Assembly (NCBI RefSeq): GCF_001580545.1 | Contig: NZ_LRBG01000035.1 | Location: 248,001-312,000 of the forward strand | Origin: Paraburkholderia monticola | GTDB lineage: Bacteria; Pseudomonadota; Gammaproteobacteria; Burkholderiales; Burkholderiaceae | DNA: 64,000 nucleotides | Direction: 5' to 3' | Shown: one piece after another, positions 8,539 to 17,276 of the stretch | Numbering within the stretch: the stretch's first letter is position 1 | How the letters are laid out: each line of letters starts with the position of its first letter | The notes under the pieces: model-generated | The model's database searches: none | The model's input: the letters and a program-made list of their open reading frames with translations, nothing else | Told to the model about the DNA's origin: nothing | Program-made: the position numbers and the translations under genes

Positions 8539-9435
8539 TCACGTGCTTGCGGTGACTCGCCTCGACGTTTGCGCCGCGCCACGCACGAACTCGACGAAGC
8601 GCGCGGTCACCGGATCGTCGCGCGTGGGCTCCCATGCGAGTCCGACCCGCCAGCGCGCCGCGGCATCGCGCAACGGTATGACGGTCGCATCGCGCAGCAG
8701 ATATTGCACGCGGGACGGCAGAAACGCCGCGCCCACGCCTGCGGCAACGGCCGCGAGCACCGTCTGGATATCGTCGGCTTGCTGGATCACGCGCGGCACG
8801 AAACCGTGCACGCCACACCAGCGATCAATCTGCGCGGTGAGCCCCGGCCCGCGCCCGCGCGCCAGTGCAACGAAGCCGGGTTCGTTCAACCGCTCCAGGC
8901 TCGCCGGCAGGCGCTTGACGCTCGCGTTTTGCGGCAACGCGAGCGCCAGTCGTTCATCGAGCACGGCGAACGATGAGAGCCCGGCTTCGGCGGGCAAACG
9001 TAGAAAGCCGACATCGAGCTTGCCGGCCAGCAGCCGCCTGCTTTGCTCGGCCGACGACAGATCGTTGAGCGTGACCGACACGTTCGGATTGAGGCGCCGG
9101 AATTCGGCGATCAGCGGTGGCGCGAAATTGAGGGTGGAGAGCCCGAGACCGATCCGCAACGCGCCGCGCTTGCCGCCGCCCGCCTCGCGGGCGCGCGCGA
9201 GCATGTCATCGGCATCCCGGAGCAGTGCGGTCGCGTCGGCAAGAAACGCTTCGCCGAACGCGGTGAGTTCGGCGCCATGCCGGCCACGTACGAAAAGGCG
9301 TGCGCCGAGACTCGATTCGAGCGCGACGATTTGCTTGCTCAGCGCGGGCTGGCTCACGCACAGGTGTTCGGCCGCGTGACCGAAGTGACGCTGTTCGGCG
9401 ACGGTCACGAAGGCCCGCAATAATTTGAGTTCCAT
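8539..9435 (-). CDS. LysR-family transcriptional regulator
   Basis: A 298-residue LysR regulator with the N-terminal winged helix-turn-helix (RHFGHAAEHLCVSQPALSK, residues about 16-35) and a C-terminal type 2 periplasmic-binding-fold effector domain. The start is the usual MELKLLRAFVTVAE. It is transcribed divergently from the nitrilase-like gene at 9535, with 99 bases between the starts, the classical LysR arrangement. That makes the nitrilase-like gene the likely target. The NHL-repeat gene 135 bases downstream on the same strand is another possible target. The effector is unknown. Confidence 0.93.
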   Translation of the reverse strand: MELKLLRAFVTVAEQRHFGHAAEHLCVSQPALSKQIVALESSLGARLFVRGRHGAELTAFGEAFLADATALLRDADDMLARAREAGGGKRGALRIGLGLSTLNFAPPLIAEFRRLNPNVSVTLNDLSSAEQSRRLLAGKLDVGFLRLPAEAGLSSFAVLDERLALALPQNASVKRLPASLERLNEPGFVALARGRGPGLTAQIDRWCGVHGFVPRVIQQADDIQTVLAAVAAGVGAAFLPSRVQYLLRDATVIPLRDAAARWRVGLAWEPTRDDPVTARFVEFVRGAAQTSRRVTAST

Positions 9436-9534
9436 TCCCTTGACCTATTGAACGCGTCAAAATATTCATTTTACTTATCGATGCATGGCGGGTCCAATGG
9501 AGCTGTCCGATTCGCCCGTTCAGAGGTCTCTGCC

Positions 9535-10479
9535 ATGTTCGCTTCGATGTTGCGTGTTGCCGCCTTGCCGTTGGAATTGGCCTGTGGCGCGAGTTCACCC
9601 CATGTCACTCACGTTTCGCGGATCGCGGACCGGCTTGCGCGTGCCGCTTGCGAAGGGATTGGGCTCGCGGTGTTTCCCGAAGCGTGTCTCGTCGAGTGCG
9701 CGAATCTGGCGAAGCTGCATCGGCGTGAGTTCGAAGCGCTGGCCGAGCGGCTCGACGGACCCTCGGTGAGCGCGGTTGCCGATGCGGTCGAAGCAACCGG
9801 TGTGGGCGCCGGTGTCGGCCTGATCGAGCGCGGGCCGGATGGGCGTATCTTCAACAGCTACGTGATTTGCCTGCCCGGCGGAATGCGTCATTGCCATCGC
9901 AAGCTGTACGCGTTCGAGCATCGGCGCATCGACTGCGGAGACCGCTTTACCGTGTTCGATACAGCGTGGGGCGTTCGCATCGGCGTGCTGATCGGCGCCG
10001 ACAACTATCTGGTCGAAAACGTGCGCATGACCGCGCTGATGGGCGCGACGCTGCTGGTGGCGCCGCATCGGCGGTACCGAACGGATCGTGACGGCGCGCT
10101 GCGCCGCTGGTTGCCAGCGCACGCGGCCGAGAACGGCATGTTCGTCGCATTCAGCGCAGCGACCGAAGGCGCCAACGAGAACGACGGGGAAGCGGACACC
10201 CCGATGATTCTCGACCCCTGCGGCCGCGTCCTCGCCGACCACGCCAGTGGGGAAAGCGCATTCGTCTCAGCGGAACTGGACACGGCGTTGCTCGGCGAGA
10301 GCGTCGGCCGGAGATGGCTCGAAAGCCGTCGCCCGGAGCTTTACGGACCCTTGGCTCAACCGGCCGGTGTGGCGCGGGCGAACGCGCATGCCGGCGTGGC
10401 GGCACGCGGCGGCGCGGTACCGCTCAGCGTCGCCGTGGTGAGTCGCGACCGGCTGACGGTCAGGTGGAATGTGCGGTGA
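9535..10479 (+). CDS. Nitrilase-superfamily protein lacking the catalytic cysteine
   Basis: A 314-residue carbon-nitrogen hydrolase-fold protein. The catalytic Glu (FPEACL, E49) and Lys (HRKLYAFEH, K123) are in place, but the motif that should hold the nucleophile Cys reads VLIGADNYL with Gly154 where the family has Cys. The rest of the domain looks intact (NSYVICLPGG, MILDPCGRVLADH, SAELD), so this is not a decayed gene. ATG 9535 has AGAGG at 9522-9526; the longer start at 9448 would overlap the promoter shared with the divergent LysR gene. It is probably not a hydrolase as it stands; it could be a binding protein or use other chemistry. Confidence 0.8.
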   Translation: MFASMLRVAALPLELACGASSPHVTHVSRIADRLARAACEGIGLAVFPEACLVECANLAKLHRREFEALAERLDGPSVSAVADAVEATGVGAGVGLIERGPDGRIFNSYVICLPGGMRHCHRKLYAFEHRRIDCGDRFTVFDTAWGVRIGVLIGADNYLVENVRMTALMGATLLVAPHRRYRTDRDGALRRWLPAHAAENGMFVAFSAATEGANENDGEADTPMILDPCGRVLADHASGESAFVSAELDTALLGESVGRRWLESRRPELYGPLAQPAGVARANAHAGVAARGGAVPLSVAVVSRDRLTVRWNVR

Positions 10480-10576
10480 CGGTACAGCTTCGCGATCCCT
10501 CTTTGCTACTATGTAAGACCGCGACTGGTTTGGTCCGCTTTTGTCCCGCATGGGCCCATCACACAAGGAGATTCGA

Positions 10577-10870
10577 ATGAGCAAAGGTTATTGGGTGTCG
10601 TCGTACCGCAAGACCAACGATCCGCAGAAACTGGCCGCGTACGCGCAACTGGCCCCGGCCGCGGTAGCAGCGGCTGGCGGCAAGTTTCTCGTGCGGGGTG
10701 TGGCGGACGAGACCCGCGAGCAGGGCCTCAAGGAACGCACGGTCGTGATCGAGTTCCCGACCTACGAGGCGGCCGTCGCCGCTTACGAAAGCGAGGAGTA
10801 CAAGAAGGCGCTGGCCGCATTGGGCGACGGCGTCGAGCGCGATCTGCGCATCGTGCGCGGTACCGACTGA
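10577..10870 (+). CDS. DUF1330 family protein
   Basis: A 97-residue protein of the DUF1330 dimeric alpha/beta-barrel family: MSKGYWVSSYRKTNDP at the start, GGKFLVRGV in the centre and ERTVVIEFPTYEAAVAAYES towards the end are the family hallmarks, and the length is typical. The start has a strong AAGGAG at 10565-10570. Function is unknown; family members resemble small ligand-binding or monooxygenase-like dimers. It stands alone, ending in a hairpin shared with the convergent ABC permease gene. Confidence 0.9.
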   Translation: MSKGYWVSSYRKTNDPQKLAAYAQLAPAAVAAAGGKFLVRGVADETREQGLKERTVVIEFPTYEAAVAAYESEEYKKALAALGDGVERDLRIVRGTD

Positions 10871-10890
10871 CGCGCGAGCCGCATGCAAAC

Positions 10891-10914
10891 ACTGCGCGGC
10901 ACGCGCCGCGCAGT
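10891..10914. terminator. Hairpin between convergent genes
   Basis: Perfect 10-bp stem ACTGCGCGGC / GCCGCGCAGT with an ACGC loop, four bases before the permease stop. No T-run follows, so it may act as a Rho-assisted or mRNA-stabilising hairpin. Confidence 0.6.
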
Positions 10915-10917
10915 CAC

Positions 10918-11769
10918 TTACTTCACCGCGCCCAGCGCGAGCCCCTTCACCATATAGCGCTGCAACCACGCAAATACGATCGAAACCGGCAACGTCGCGC
11001 ACAAGGTCGCGGCCATCACGAGATGCCATTCGACCACGTACTTGCCCGCCACCATATCGGTCACCTGCACGGTCAGCGTCTTGTTCTCCGGCGAGCGGAT
11101 CAGCGTATAGACCACCGCGAACTCGTTCCACGCGTTGATGAACGTGAAGATCGCGGTCACGACGATGGCCGGCACCGCGAGCGGCAGAAACACCTTGAAC
11201 ACCGCGCGCGTGCGGCTGCAGCCTTCGAGCCACGCGGATTCCTCGAGATCCTGCGGGACGGTCTGAAAGTACGACGACAGCATCCACACCGCGAACGCGA
11301 TATTGAACGCCGCGTACGACACGATCACGCCGATCCTCGAATCGACCAGGTTGCCGTCACCCCACGGAATCATCGCGGCGAGCCGGAACAGGCCGACCAC
11401 GAGCAGGATCGGCGAGAGCATCTGCGTGACCAGCAGGAACTGCCGATACAGGCCGCGTCCGCGAAACGGAAAGCGCGCGAGTGCGTAAGCGGCGGGCAGG
11501 CTCACCGCGAGTGCGAGCGCGGTGGACAGAAAGCTGATGATCGTGCTGTTGCGTAGCGCGACGCCGAAGTTGGCCGCGTCCCACATGTCGATGAAATTGC
11601 GCCATTGCCATTGCACCGGCAGCCAGCGCGCCGGGTAGACGAAGATCTCCGAGGCCGGCTTGACCGCGGTGAAGAACATCACCGCGAACGGAAACAGGAT
11701 GACGATCACGAGCGGCAACAGCGCGAGCCAGCACCACAGCGAGCGTTTCGTCTTCGCGCTCAGACTCAT
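10918..11769 (-). CDS. Carbohydrate ABC transporter permease, MalG type
   Basis: A 283-residue inner-membrane permease of a CUT1-type sugar importer. It has six hydrophobic helices and the conserved cytoplasmic EAA loop (QDLEESAWLEGCSRTRAVFK), which docks onto the ATPase. The N-terminus carries a typical MalG-like Lys/Arg-rich segment (SAKTKRSLWC). Its start overlaps the stop of the MalF-type gene by four bases (ATGA), showing translational coupling. Together with the binding protein (12833) and the ATPase (15220) it forms one importer for an unidentified sugar or polyol. Confidence 0.93.
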   Translation of the reverse strand: MSLSAKTKRSLWCWLALLPLVIVILFPFAVMFFTAVKPASEIFVYPARWLPVQWQWRNFIDMWDAANFGVALRNSTIISFLSTALALAVSLPAAYALARFPFRGRGLYRQFLLVTQMLSPILLVVGLFRLAAMIPWGDGNLVDSRIGVIVSYAAFNIAFAVWMLSSYFQTVPQDLEESAWLEGCSRTRAVFKVFLPLAVPAIVVTAIFTFINAWNEFAVVYTLIRSPENKTLTVQVTDMVAGKYVVEWHLVMAATLCATLPVSIVFAWLQRYMVKGLALGAVK

Positions 11770-12656
11770 GACGGCACTCCTTCTTTCGTGCGTTGCAGAC
11801 GCAGATAAGCGATCGAGAACGCGAACAGCATCACGAGCATGATCAGCGAGACGGCGGCCGCTTCGCCGGGGCGTCCGAGCCGGAAGCCGAGTTCGTACAG
11901 ATAGGTGACGAGGATGTGCGTGCTGTTGTCGGGCCCGCCTTGCGTCATCACCCAGATGATCGGAAACGAGTTGAACACGTAGATCACGTTCAGCAGGATC
12001 GCCATGTTGATGAACGGGCGCAGCAACGGCATCGTCAATTGACGGAACTGCTGCCAGGCGCTCGCGCCGTCGATCCGCGCCGCTTCATAGATATCGCCCG
12101 GCACCGAAGACAGGCCGCCGAGAAAGATCGTCACCGTGAACGGAATCGACACCAGGATGCCGACCGCGATTTCGACGGGAAATGCGAGCTCGGGCGTGGC
12201 GAGCCAATGAATCGGACCGCCGATCAGCCCGAGCCGCTGCAGCGTGACGTTGACCATGCCGTAGTCGTCGTTGAAGGCCCAGCGCCAGACGACGGCGGTC
12301 ATCGTCAGCGAGACGGACCATGGCAGCATCACGATCGTGCGCGCGATGCCGCGTCCGTGGAAGTCCTGATTCAGAATCAGCGCGACAGGGACCGAGATCG
12401 CCACCGTGCCGCCCACCACGCACACGGTCCAGATGATCGTGCGGCGCACGGAAGCGAGAAACACCGGGTCCTGGAATACGTTGATGAAATTCTGCTCACC
12501 GGTGAAATCGCGGATCGCGCCGAAGCGCGACACCTCATGCAGCGACTGCCACACGATGTTGAAGATCGGATAGGTGATGATGAACAGCGCGAGCACGAGG
12601 CTCGGCGCAATCAGCAACCAGGGCGCGGGCGCGCGCGGAGAAACGGAACGGCTCAT
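11766..12656 (-). CDS. Carbohydrate ABC transporter permease, MalF type
   Basis: A 296-residue partner permease of the CUT1 importer. It has six hydrophobic segments and the EAA loop (DIYEAARIDGASAWQQFRQL), near residues 195-215. It lies 176 bases downstream of the solute-binding-protein stop, with a strong hairpin in between, and overlaps the MalG-type gene. It starts MSRSVSPRAPAPW with a Pro-rich cytoplasmic N-terminus as in relatives. Confidence 0.93.
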   Translation of the reverse strand: MSRSVSPRAPAPWLLIAPSLVLALFIITYPIFNIVWQSLHEVSRFGAIRDFTGEQNFINVFQDPVFLASVRRTIIWTVCVVGGTVAISVPVALILNQDFHGRGIARTIVMLPWSVSLTMTAVVWRWAFNDDYGMVNVTLQRLGLIGGPIHWLATPELAFPVEIAVGILVSIPFTVTIFLGGLSSVPGDIYEAARIDGASAWQQFRQLTMPLLRPFINMAILLNVIYVFNSFPIIWVMTQGGPDNSTHILVTYLYELGFRLGRPGEAAAVSLIMLVMLFAFSIAYLRLQRTKEGVPS

Positions 12657-12768
12657 GCGTGCTCGATCGTAAGACGCGCCCGCTTTTTCAGGCGGCGGGT
12701 GCGACGGAATGGGCCGGAGAGTGCATCTTGCTGCGTCAGCTCGATGGTGCGGGTGGCGCGGCGGAGCG

Positions 12769-12794
12769 CGCGACGCCGTCGTAACGGCGCCGCG
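12769..12794 (-). other. Intercistronic hairpin between binding-protein and permease genes
   Basis: Stem CGCGACGCCGT / ACGGCGCCGCG (one mismatch) with a four-base loop, in the 176-base space between the solute-binding protein and the first permease. Such hairpins in ABC operons commonly stabilise the upstream message or partly terminate, giving more binding protein than permease. That role is inferred here. Confidence 0.5.
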
Positions 12795-12832
12795 CGTCTC
12801 CTGTTCGCCTCTTTAATGCCAGCGGCTGCCCG

Positions 12833-14065
12833 TCACTTACCGAGCGACTTGTTCGCCTGCGCAGCGGCCGTATTCAATGCTTCAGCCGGTTGCGCCTTGT
12901 TCAGGTAGATCGCCTGCATCGAATCGCTCACGGCCTTCGCGGTGTCTTCCCAGCCGGTCACGGTCGGGGCGAAGTGAGCCGTGGGCAGCAGCGCGATGAA
13001 TGCCTTTACGTCCGGATCGTTGAACGCCGGGTCCGTCGCTTCGGCCTTCGTGGTCGGCAGGAAGCCTTCCGTCGTCGTGAACTCGACGCGCGGTTCCTTC
13101 GTGAACAGATAGTCGAGGAACTTCCACGCGCTCTTCTTCACCTTCGAGTTCTTGAACATCACGATCGAGTCGGTGACCGCGTAGGTGGCGTGCGTCGTGC
13201 CCATCGGCACCGGATCGATGCCGTACTTCAGGTTCGGCGCTTCCTTCTTGATCTGCTTGGCGAGGAACGGCGCGGAGATCACCATCGCGACGCGGCCCTG
13301 CTTGAACAGGTTCTGCACGTCTTCGCGGCTATAGCCGGTGACGCCCGGTTGCGTGAGGCCCTGGTCGATCATCTGCTTGTACATCGTCGCGGCCTTCACG
13401 CCCGCCGGCGAATTGAACGCGGCTTTACCGTCTTTGCCGACCACGTCGCCGCCCTGGGTCCACAGCGCGTAGTAATAGTAGACGTCGGTTTCGATTTCCT
13501 TGCCTTGCAGACCGAAGCCGGCGATGCCTTGCGCCTTCAGCTTCTTCGATGCATCGATCACGTCGTTCCAGGTCTTCGGGCCGTCGGGATAGCCGACCTT
13601 CGCGAGCATGTCCTTGTTGTAGTACAGCGCGCGCGCCGAAGCGGCGATCGGCAGGCCGTAGGTCTTGCCGTTGATCTGGCCGGGCGCGAGGAACGGACCG
13701 ATGAAGCGGGCCTTGAAGTTCGCGTCCATATAGCCGTCGAGCGGCTCGGCGACGTCGTCCTTCACGAAGTCGAGCAGCCAGCGCGTGCCGACGATCGCGA
13801 GGTCCGCGTTGGCGCCGCCGGAGATGTCCGTTTGCAGCTTCTGTTGCAGCGTGTCCCAGTTCACGTCTTCGATCTTGATGGTCGTGCCGGGGTTGGCCTT
13901 CTCGAAGTTGCGGGCCATCTTCTCGAAGTACGGCGCGGTCGCGTCGCTGTAGTGAGCGACCGTCACGCGAACCGTGTCGGCGTGGGCCGAGACGGCGATA
14001 CCTGCAAACGCGAGCGCCACGGCGACTTTGCCTAGCGCGAGGGAAGCACGGGCATGCAACGACAT
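12833..14065 (-). CDS. Extracellular sugar-binding protein (SBP family 1)
   Basis: A 410-residue periplasmic binding protein of the CUT1 importer. The signal peptide covers residues 1-30 (MSLHARASLALGK, cleavage after SAHA). The mature protein has the family-1 pattern (VAHYSDATAPYFEKMARNFE, VPMGTTHATYAVTDS). The ATG at 14065 is preferred: a near-perfect AGGAGAGAG ribosome site precedes it and the signal peptide starts there. The longer frame to 14251 runs into the regulatory region. It is first in the minus-strand operon (binding protein, MalF, MalG), divergent from dehydrogenase, ATPase and RpiR genes. Confidence 0.93.
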   Translation of the reverse strand: MSLHARASLALGKVAVALAFAGIAVSAHADTVRVTVAHYSDATAPYFEKMARNFEKANPGTTIKIEDVNWDTLQQKLQTDISGGANADLAIVGTRWLLDFVKDDVAEPLDGYMDANFKARFIGPFLAPGQINGKTYGLPIAASARALYYNKDMLAKVGYPDGPKTWNDVIDASKKLKAQGIAGFGLQGKEIETDVYYYYALWTQGGDVVGKDGKAAFNSPAGVKAATMYKQMIDQGLTQPGVTGYSREDVQNLFKQGRVAMVISAPFLAKQIKKEAPNLKYGIDPVPMGTTHATYAVTDSIVMFKNSKVKKSAWKFLDYLFTKEPRVEFTTTEGFLPTTKAEATDPAFNDPDVKAFIALLPTAHFAPTVTGWEDTAKAVSDSMQAIYLNKAQPAEALNTAAAQANKSLGK

Positions 14066-14131
14066 TTTTCTCTCTCCTGTGGGTGGTTTGCTGCCGTCGC
14101 CGGCCGCCTTGGGTAAATTGTTTGAAAAAAT

Positions 14132-14163
14132 CCTACATGACGCAAAATTGCTTGTCACGTAGG
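14132..14163. promoter_or_regulatory. Nested dyad, candidate RpiR operator
   Basis: In the 318-base divergent region (14066-14383) the arms CCTACATGAC (14132-14141) and GTCACGTAGG (14154-14163) form a 10-bp inverted repeat with one mismatch. They enclose a second dyad, GCAA-AA-TTGC (14142-14151). A further TGTAGG half-site with AT-rich flank stands at 14289-14294. The dyad lies 67 bases upstream of the binding-protein start. The RpiR-type regulator encoded at 16398 is the obvious candidate to bind here. This is inferred from position and symmetry, not from a known motif. Confidence 0.5.
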
Positions 14164-14383
14164 GTCTGCGATATTTTTTCTCGCGCGGTTTTGTGCATAA
14201 GATGCTGTAAAGCATGGGGTATTCTGCACTGCGAGATGGCGTGAAACCCACTCTTCGGGATAGCCCGGCAGGCGTTGCCGGTTATTCGTGTAGGAAATTT
14301 ACAGTATTTCGCCCTAGGCGAGCCGGGTGGCGGAAGGCGACGGCAAGACGGCTGAAACGGCGGGGCGAACGAGCGAGGATCAC

Positions 14384-15157
14384 ATGGATCGTGTCGTGTT
14401 GGTAACGGGCGCATGCGGCGGTATTGGCAGCGTGTTATGCGAGCGCTTCGTCGAAGCGGGCGATACGGTGCTCGCGCTCGACATCGACGCGGCGGCGCTG
14501 CAAACGCTCGGCACGAAACTGGGCGAGGACAAGATCGTGCCGGTCGCGGTCGATCTCGGCGACGCCGCCGCGGTGCACCAGGCGGTGGCCGCGGCAGTCG
14601 CGCAGCGCGGCCCGGTCGACGTGCTGGTCGCGAACGCGGGCGCGGCGCTCGGCGCATCGCTCGCGAGCACCGACGCCGCGAGCTGGCAGCGCGACATCCA
14701 CCTGAATCTGAACGGCACGTATCACACGGTCGAGGCGGTGCGCGCGTCGATGATCGAGAGGCAGCGCGGCGCGCTCGTGCTGATCGGCTCGGTGAACGGT
14801 CTCGCCGCGCTCGGTCATCCCGCGTATAGCGCGGCGAAGGCCGGCCTGATCAGCTATACGAAAGCGCTCGCGATCGAGCTGGGCCGCTACGGCATTCGCG
14901 CGAACATCGTGTGTCCGGGCACGGTGAAGACGCAGGCGTGGCAAGCGCGGGTCGACAAGAATCCGCAGGTGTTCGAGGAACTGAAGAAGTGGTACCCGTT
15001 GCGCGATTTCGCGACGCCCGACGACATCGCCGACGCCGTGCTGTTTCTCGCGTCGCCGCAAGCGCGCGTGATCACCGGCGTCGCGTTGCCGGTCGACGGC
15101 GGCTTGATGGCGGGCAATCGCCTGATGGCGCAGGAGCTGACGCTCGAGTCGTTCTGA
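14384..15157 (+). CDS. SDR-family NAD(P)-dependent dehydrogenase
   Basis: A 257-residue short-chain dehydrogenase/reductase. It has the Rossmann nucleotide site TGACGGIG (residues 8-15), an acidic residue after beta-2 (ALDID) that favours NAD, NAG (VANAGA), catalytic Ser (LIGSVNG) and YxxxK (YSAAK). The C-terminal VDGGLMAGN is typical. ATG 14384 has GAGG just upstream; the frame extends further 5' but without a ribosome site. It is first in the plus-strand unit with the importer ATPase, so it probably oxidises the imported sugar, polyol or its derivative. Substrate is not deducible. Confidence 0.92.
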   Translation: MDRVVLVTGACGGIGSVLCERFVEAGDTVLALDIDAAALQTLGTKLGEDKIVPVAVDLGDAAAVHQAVAAAVAQRGPVDVLVANAGAALGASLASTDAASWQRDIHLNLNGTYHTVEAVRASMIERQRGALVLIGSVNGLAALGHPAYSAAKAGLISYTKALAIELGRYGIRANIVCPGTVKTQAWQARVDKNPQVFEELKKWYPLRDFATPDDIADAVLFLASPQARVITGVALPVDGGLMAGNRLMAQELTLESF

Positions 15158-15219
15158 GCGCGCCGTGCGTCCGGGGAACCACCCGCAACTACAACACGCA
15201 GCAAGACAATGAGGACAGC

Positions 15220-16302
15220 ATGGCAGCAGTGCAACTGAGCGGTATCTTCAAACGCTATGGCGATACCCAGGTCGTGCATGGCATCGATCTCGACATCGAC
15301 GACGGCGAGTTCGTCGTGCTGGTCGGTCCGTCGGGCTGCGGCAAGAGCACGTTGATGCGAATGGTGGCCGGGCTCGAGGAAATCAGCGGCGGCGATCTGC
15401 TGATCGGCGGCACGCGCGCGAATACGCTCCCGCCGCAGCAGCGCAACATCTCGATGGTGTTTCAGAGCTATGCGCTGTATCCGCATCTGTCGGTGTACGA
15501 CAACATCGCGTTCGGTCCGCGCATTCGTAAGGAATCCTCGGCGAGCTTCAAGCCGCGTATCGATGCCGCCGCGAAGATGTTGAACCTCAGCGGCTATCTG
15601 GACCGCTTGCCGCGCGCGCTGTCGGGTGGGCAGCGGCAGCGCGTCGCGATGGGCCGCGCGGTGGTGCGCGAGCCGTCGCTGTTCCTGTTCGACGAACCGC
15701 TGTCGAATCTCGACGCGAAGCTGCGCGTGCAGATGCGCACCGAAATCAAGGCGCTGCATCAGCGTCTGAAGAACACGGTGATCTACGTCACGCACGATCA
15801 GATCGAAGCGATGACGATGGCCGATCGCATCGTCGTGATGAACGCGGGGCGGATCGAGCAGATCGGCCGGCCGCTCGAGCTGTATGACCGTCCGGCGAAT
15901 CTGTTCGTCGCGAGCTTCCTCGGCTCGCCGTCGATGAATTTCGCCGAGGGCGTGATCATCAATCGCACGCAGGGCCATGGCCTCGCGTTGAAACTCGCGG
16001 ACGGCAGCGAGGTCGCGCTCGAAGGCGCGCCCGCGTCGGCCGTGGTCGGCGCGAAGGTTACGCTCGGCGTGCGGCCCGAGCACATCGAGATCACGACCCA
16101 GATACCGGATGCCGCGCTCGACGTCGAAGTGGTCGAGCCGACTGGCGCCGAGACGCACTTGTACGGGACAATAGGCGGTTCGTCGTGGTGCGTGACCACG
16201 CGCGAACGCTCGAAGATCGATCCCGGTCAGCGTGTCGCGCTGCGTCTGCCGGCCCAACACATTCATCTGTTCGATACGGAGAGTGGACGCAGGCTGGTCT
16301 GA
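15220..16302 (+). CDS. Sugar ABC transporter ATP-binding protein, MalK/UgpC type
   Basis: A 360-residue ATPase that energises the importer whose permeases and binding protein are on the opposite strand. It has Walker A GPSGCGKST (about 39-47), Q-loop VFQSYALYPHL, signature LSGGQRQRVAMGRA, Walker B LFLFDEPLSNLDA and H-loop VTHDQIEAM. A C-terminal TOBE/OB regulatory domain (about 240-360) includes GVRPEHIEI. The start ATG at 15220 follows GAGGA at 15211-15215. It lies 62 bases after the dehydrogenase and 95 before the RpiR regulator, suggesting one plus-strand operon. Confidence 0.95.
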   Translation: MAAVQLSGIFKRYGDTQVVHGIDLDIDDGEFVVLVGPSGCGKSTLMRMVAGLEEISGGDLLIGGTRANTLPPQQRNISMVFQSYALYPHLSVYDNIAFGPRIRKESSASFKPRIDAAAKMLNLSGYLDRLPRALSGGQRQRVAMGRAVVREPSLFLFDEPLSNLDAKLRVQMRTEIKALHQRLKNTVIYVTHDQIEAMTMADRIVVMNAGRIEQIGRPLELYDRPANLFVASFLGSPSMNFAEGVIINRTQGHGLALKLADGSEVALEGAPASAVVGAKVTLGVRPEHIEITTQIPDAALDVEVVEPTGAETHLYGTIGGSSWCVTTRERSKIDPGQRVALRLPAQHIHLFDTESGRRLV

Positions 16303-16397
16303 ACCGCGCGTGGCTTGAACGTCAATCAAGCCGATCGATGTCGAAGTAGCTGCAAGCGACGCGGATCCATATGTAAACAGACCCTAAGGAACACCGG

Positions 16398-17261
16398 GTG
16401 TCCGCACCGAACTTGATTCCTCATATCCGCAGCGCACTCACGAGTCTGCGGCCCGCCGAGCGCAAGGTCGCCGACATGGTGCTCGCCGACGTCGACTTCG
16501 CGATGCGCGCGAGCATCACCGAACTCGCGCAACGCGCTGACGTGTCCGAGCCTTCCGTCACGCGTTTTTGCCGCGCGATCGGTGCGCACGGTCTGCGCGA
16601 CTTCAAGATGCAGCTCGCGCAAAGCGTGGCGGGCGGGCTGCCGTATGCATCGACCGCGGTCGCGCGCGACGACGACGTGCAGACCTTGCTGGACAAGGTC
16701 GGCGAGGCGGCGATCGACGGCATCACGCATGCGCGCGGTGCGCTCGATCCAGCCGTGGTCGAAAGCGCGATCGCGGCGCTTTCGAGCGCCCGGCGGGTGT
16801 TTTTCTTCGGCGTGGGCTCGGGTTCGGGGCTCGTCGCGCAGGACGCGGCGCTGCGGTTTTTGCGCATCGACATTGCGGCGGCCGCGTTTACCGACGGTCA
16901 TTTGCAGCGCCTTTACGCTGGCCTGATGGAACCCGGCGACGTCGCCTTCGCGATCTCGCATTCGGGCCGCAGCGTCGAAGTGAACGAGAGCATCCAGATC
17001 GCGAAGGAGCGCGGCGCGACCACGATCGCGCTGACCAACGTCGGCTCGCGGCTCGCATGGCTCGTCGATATTCCGCTGCTGCTGCGGGTGGCAAGTCCGA
17101 TCGATCCGAATACGCCGGGCGTCTCGCGGCTCGTGCATCTGTGCATCATGGACGCGCTCGCGATCGGCGTCGCGCTGAAGGCGGGGCCTGAGACGCTGGA
17201 AAAGATGCGCCACGCGAAGGCGCGGCTCGTGCCGCATGAGCCGGAAGGGGCGGGCGGATAG
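16398..17261 (+). CDS. RpiR/MurR-family transcriptional regulator with SIS domain
   Basis: A 287-residue regulator. An N-terminal HTH_6 domain (ITELAQRADVSEPSVTRFCR, about residues 35-54) is followed by a SIS sugar-phosphate isomerase-fold domain: FFFGVGSGSGLVAQDA, the phosphosugar-binding SHSGRSVEV and TIALTNVGS. GTG start preceded by AAGGA at 16386-16390. It sits at the end of the dehydrogenase/ATPase unit and is the natural regulator of the divergent sugar importer. The ligand is probably a phosphosugar derived from the imported compound. Confidence 0.93.
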   Translation: MSAPNLIPHIRSALTSLRPAERKVADMVLADVDFAMRASITELAQRADVSEPSVTRFCRAIGAHGLRDFKMQLAQSVAGGLPYASTAVARDDDVQTLLDKVGEAAIDGITHARGALDPAVVESAIAALSSARRVFFFGVGSGSGLVAQDAALRFLRIDIAAAAFTDGHLQRLYAGLMEPGDVAFAISHSGRSVEVNESIQIAKERGATTIALTNVGSRLAWLVDIPLLLRVASPIDPNTPGVSRLVHLCIMDALAIGVALKAGPETLEKMRHAKARLVPHEPEGAGG

Positions 17262-17276
17262 CGCGCGCTCGTAGCG

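Noticed and set aside
11793-12908. 371-residue plus-strand frame opposite the MalF-type permease
   Set aside because: Composition of Arg/His/Asp repeats without hydrophobic helices; permease motifs are on the minus strand.
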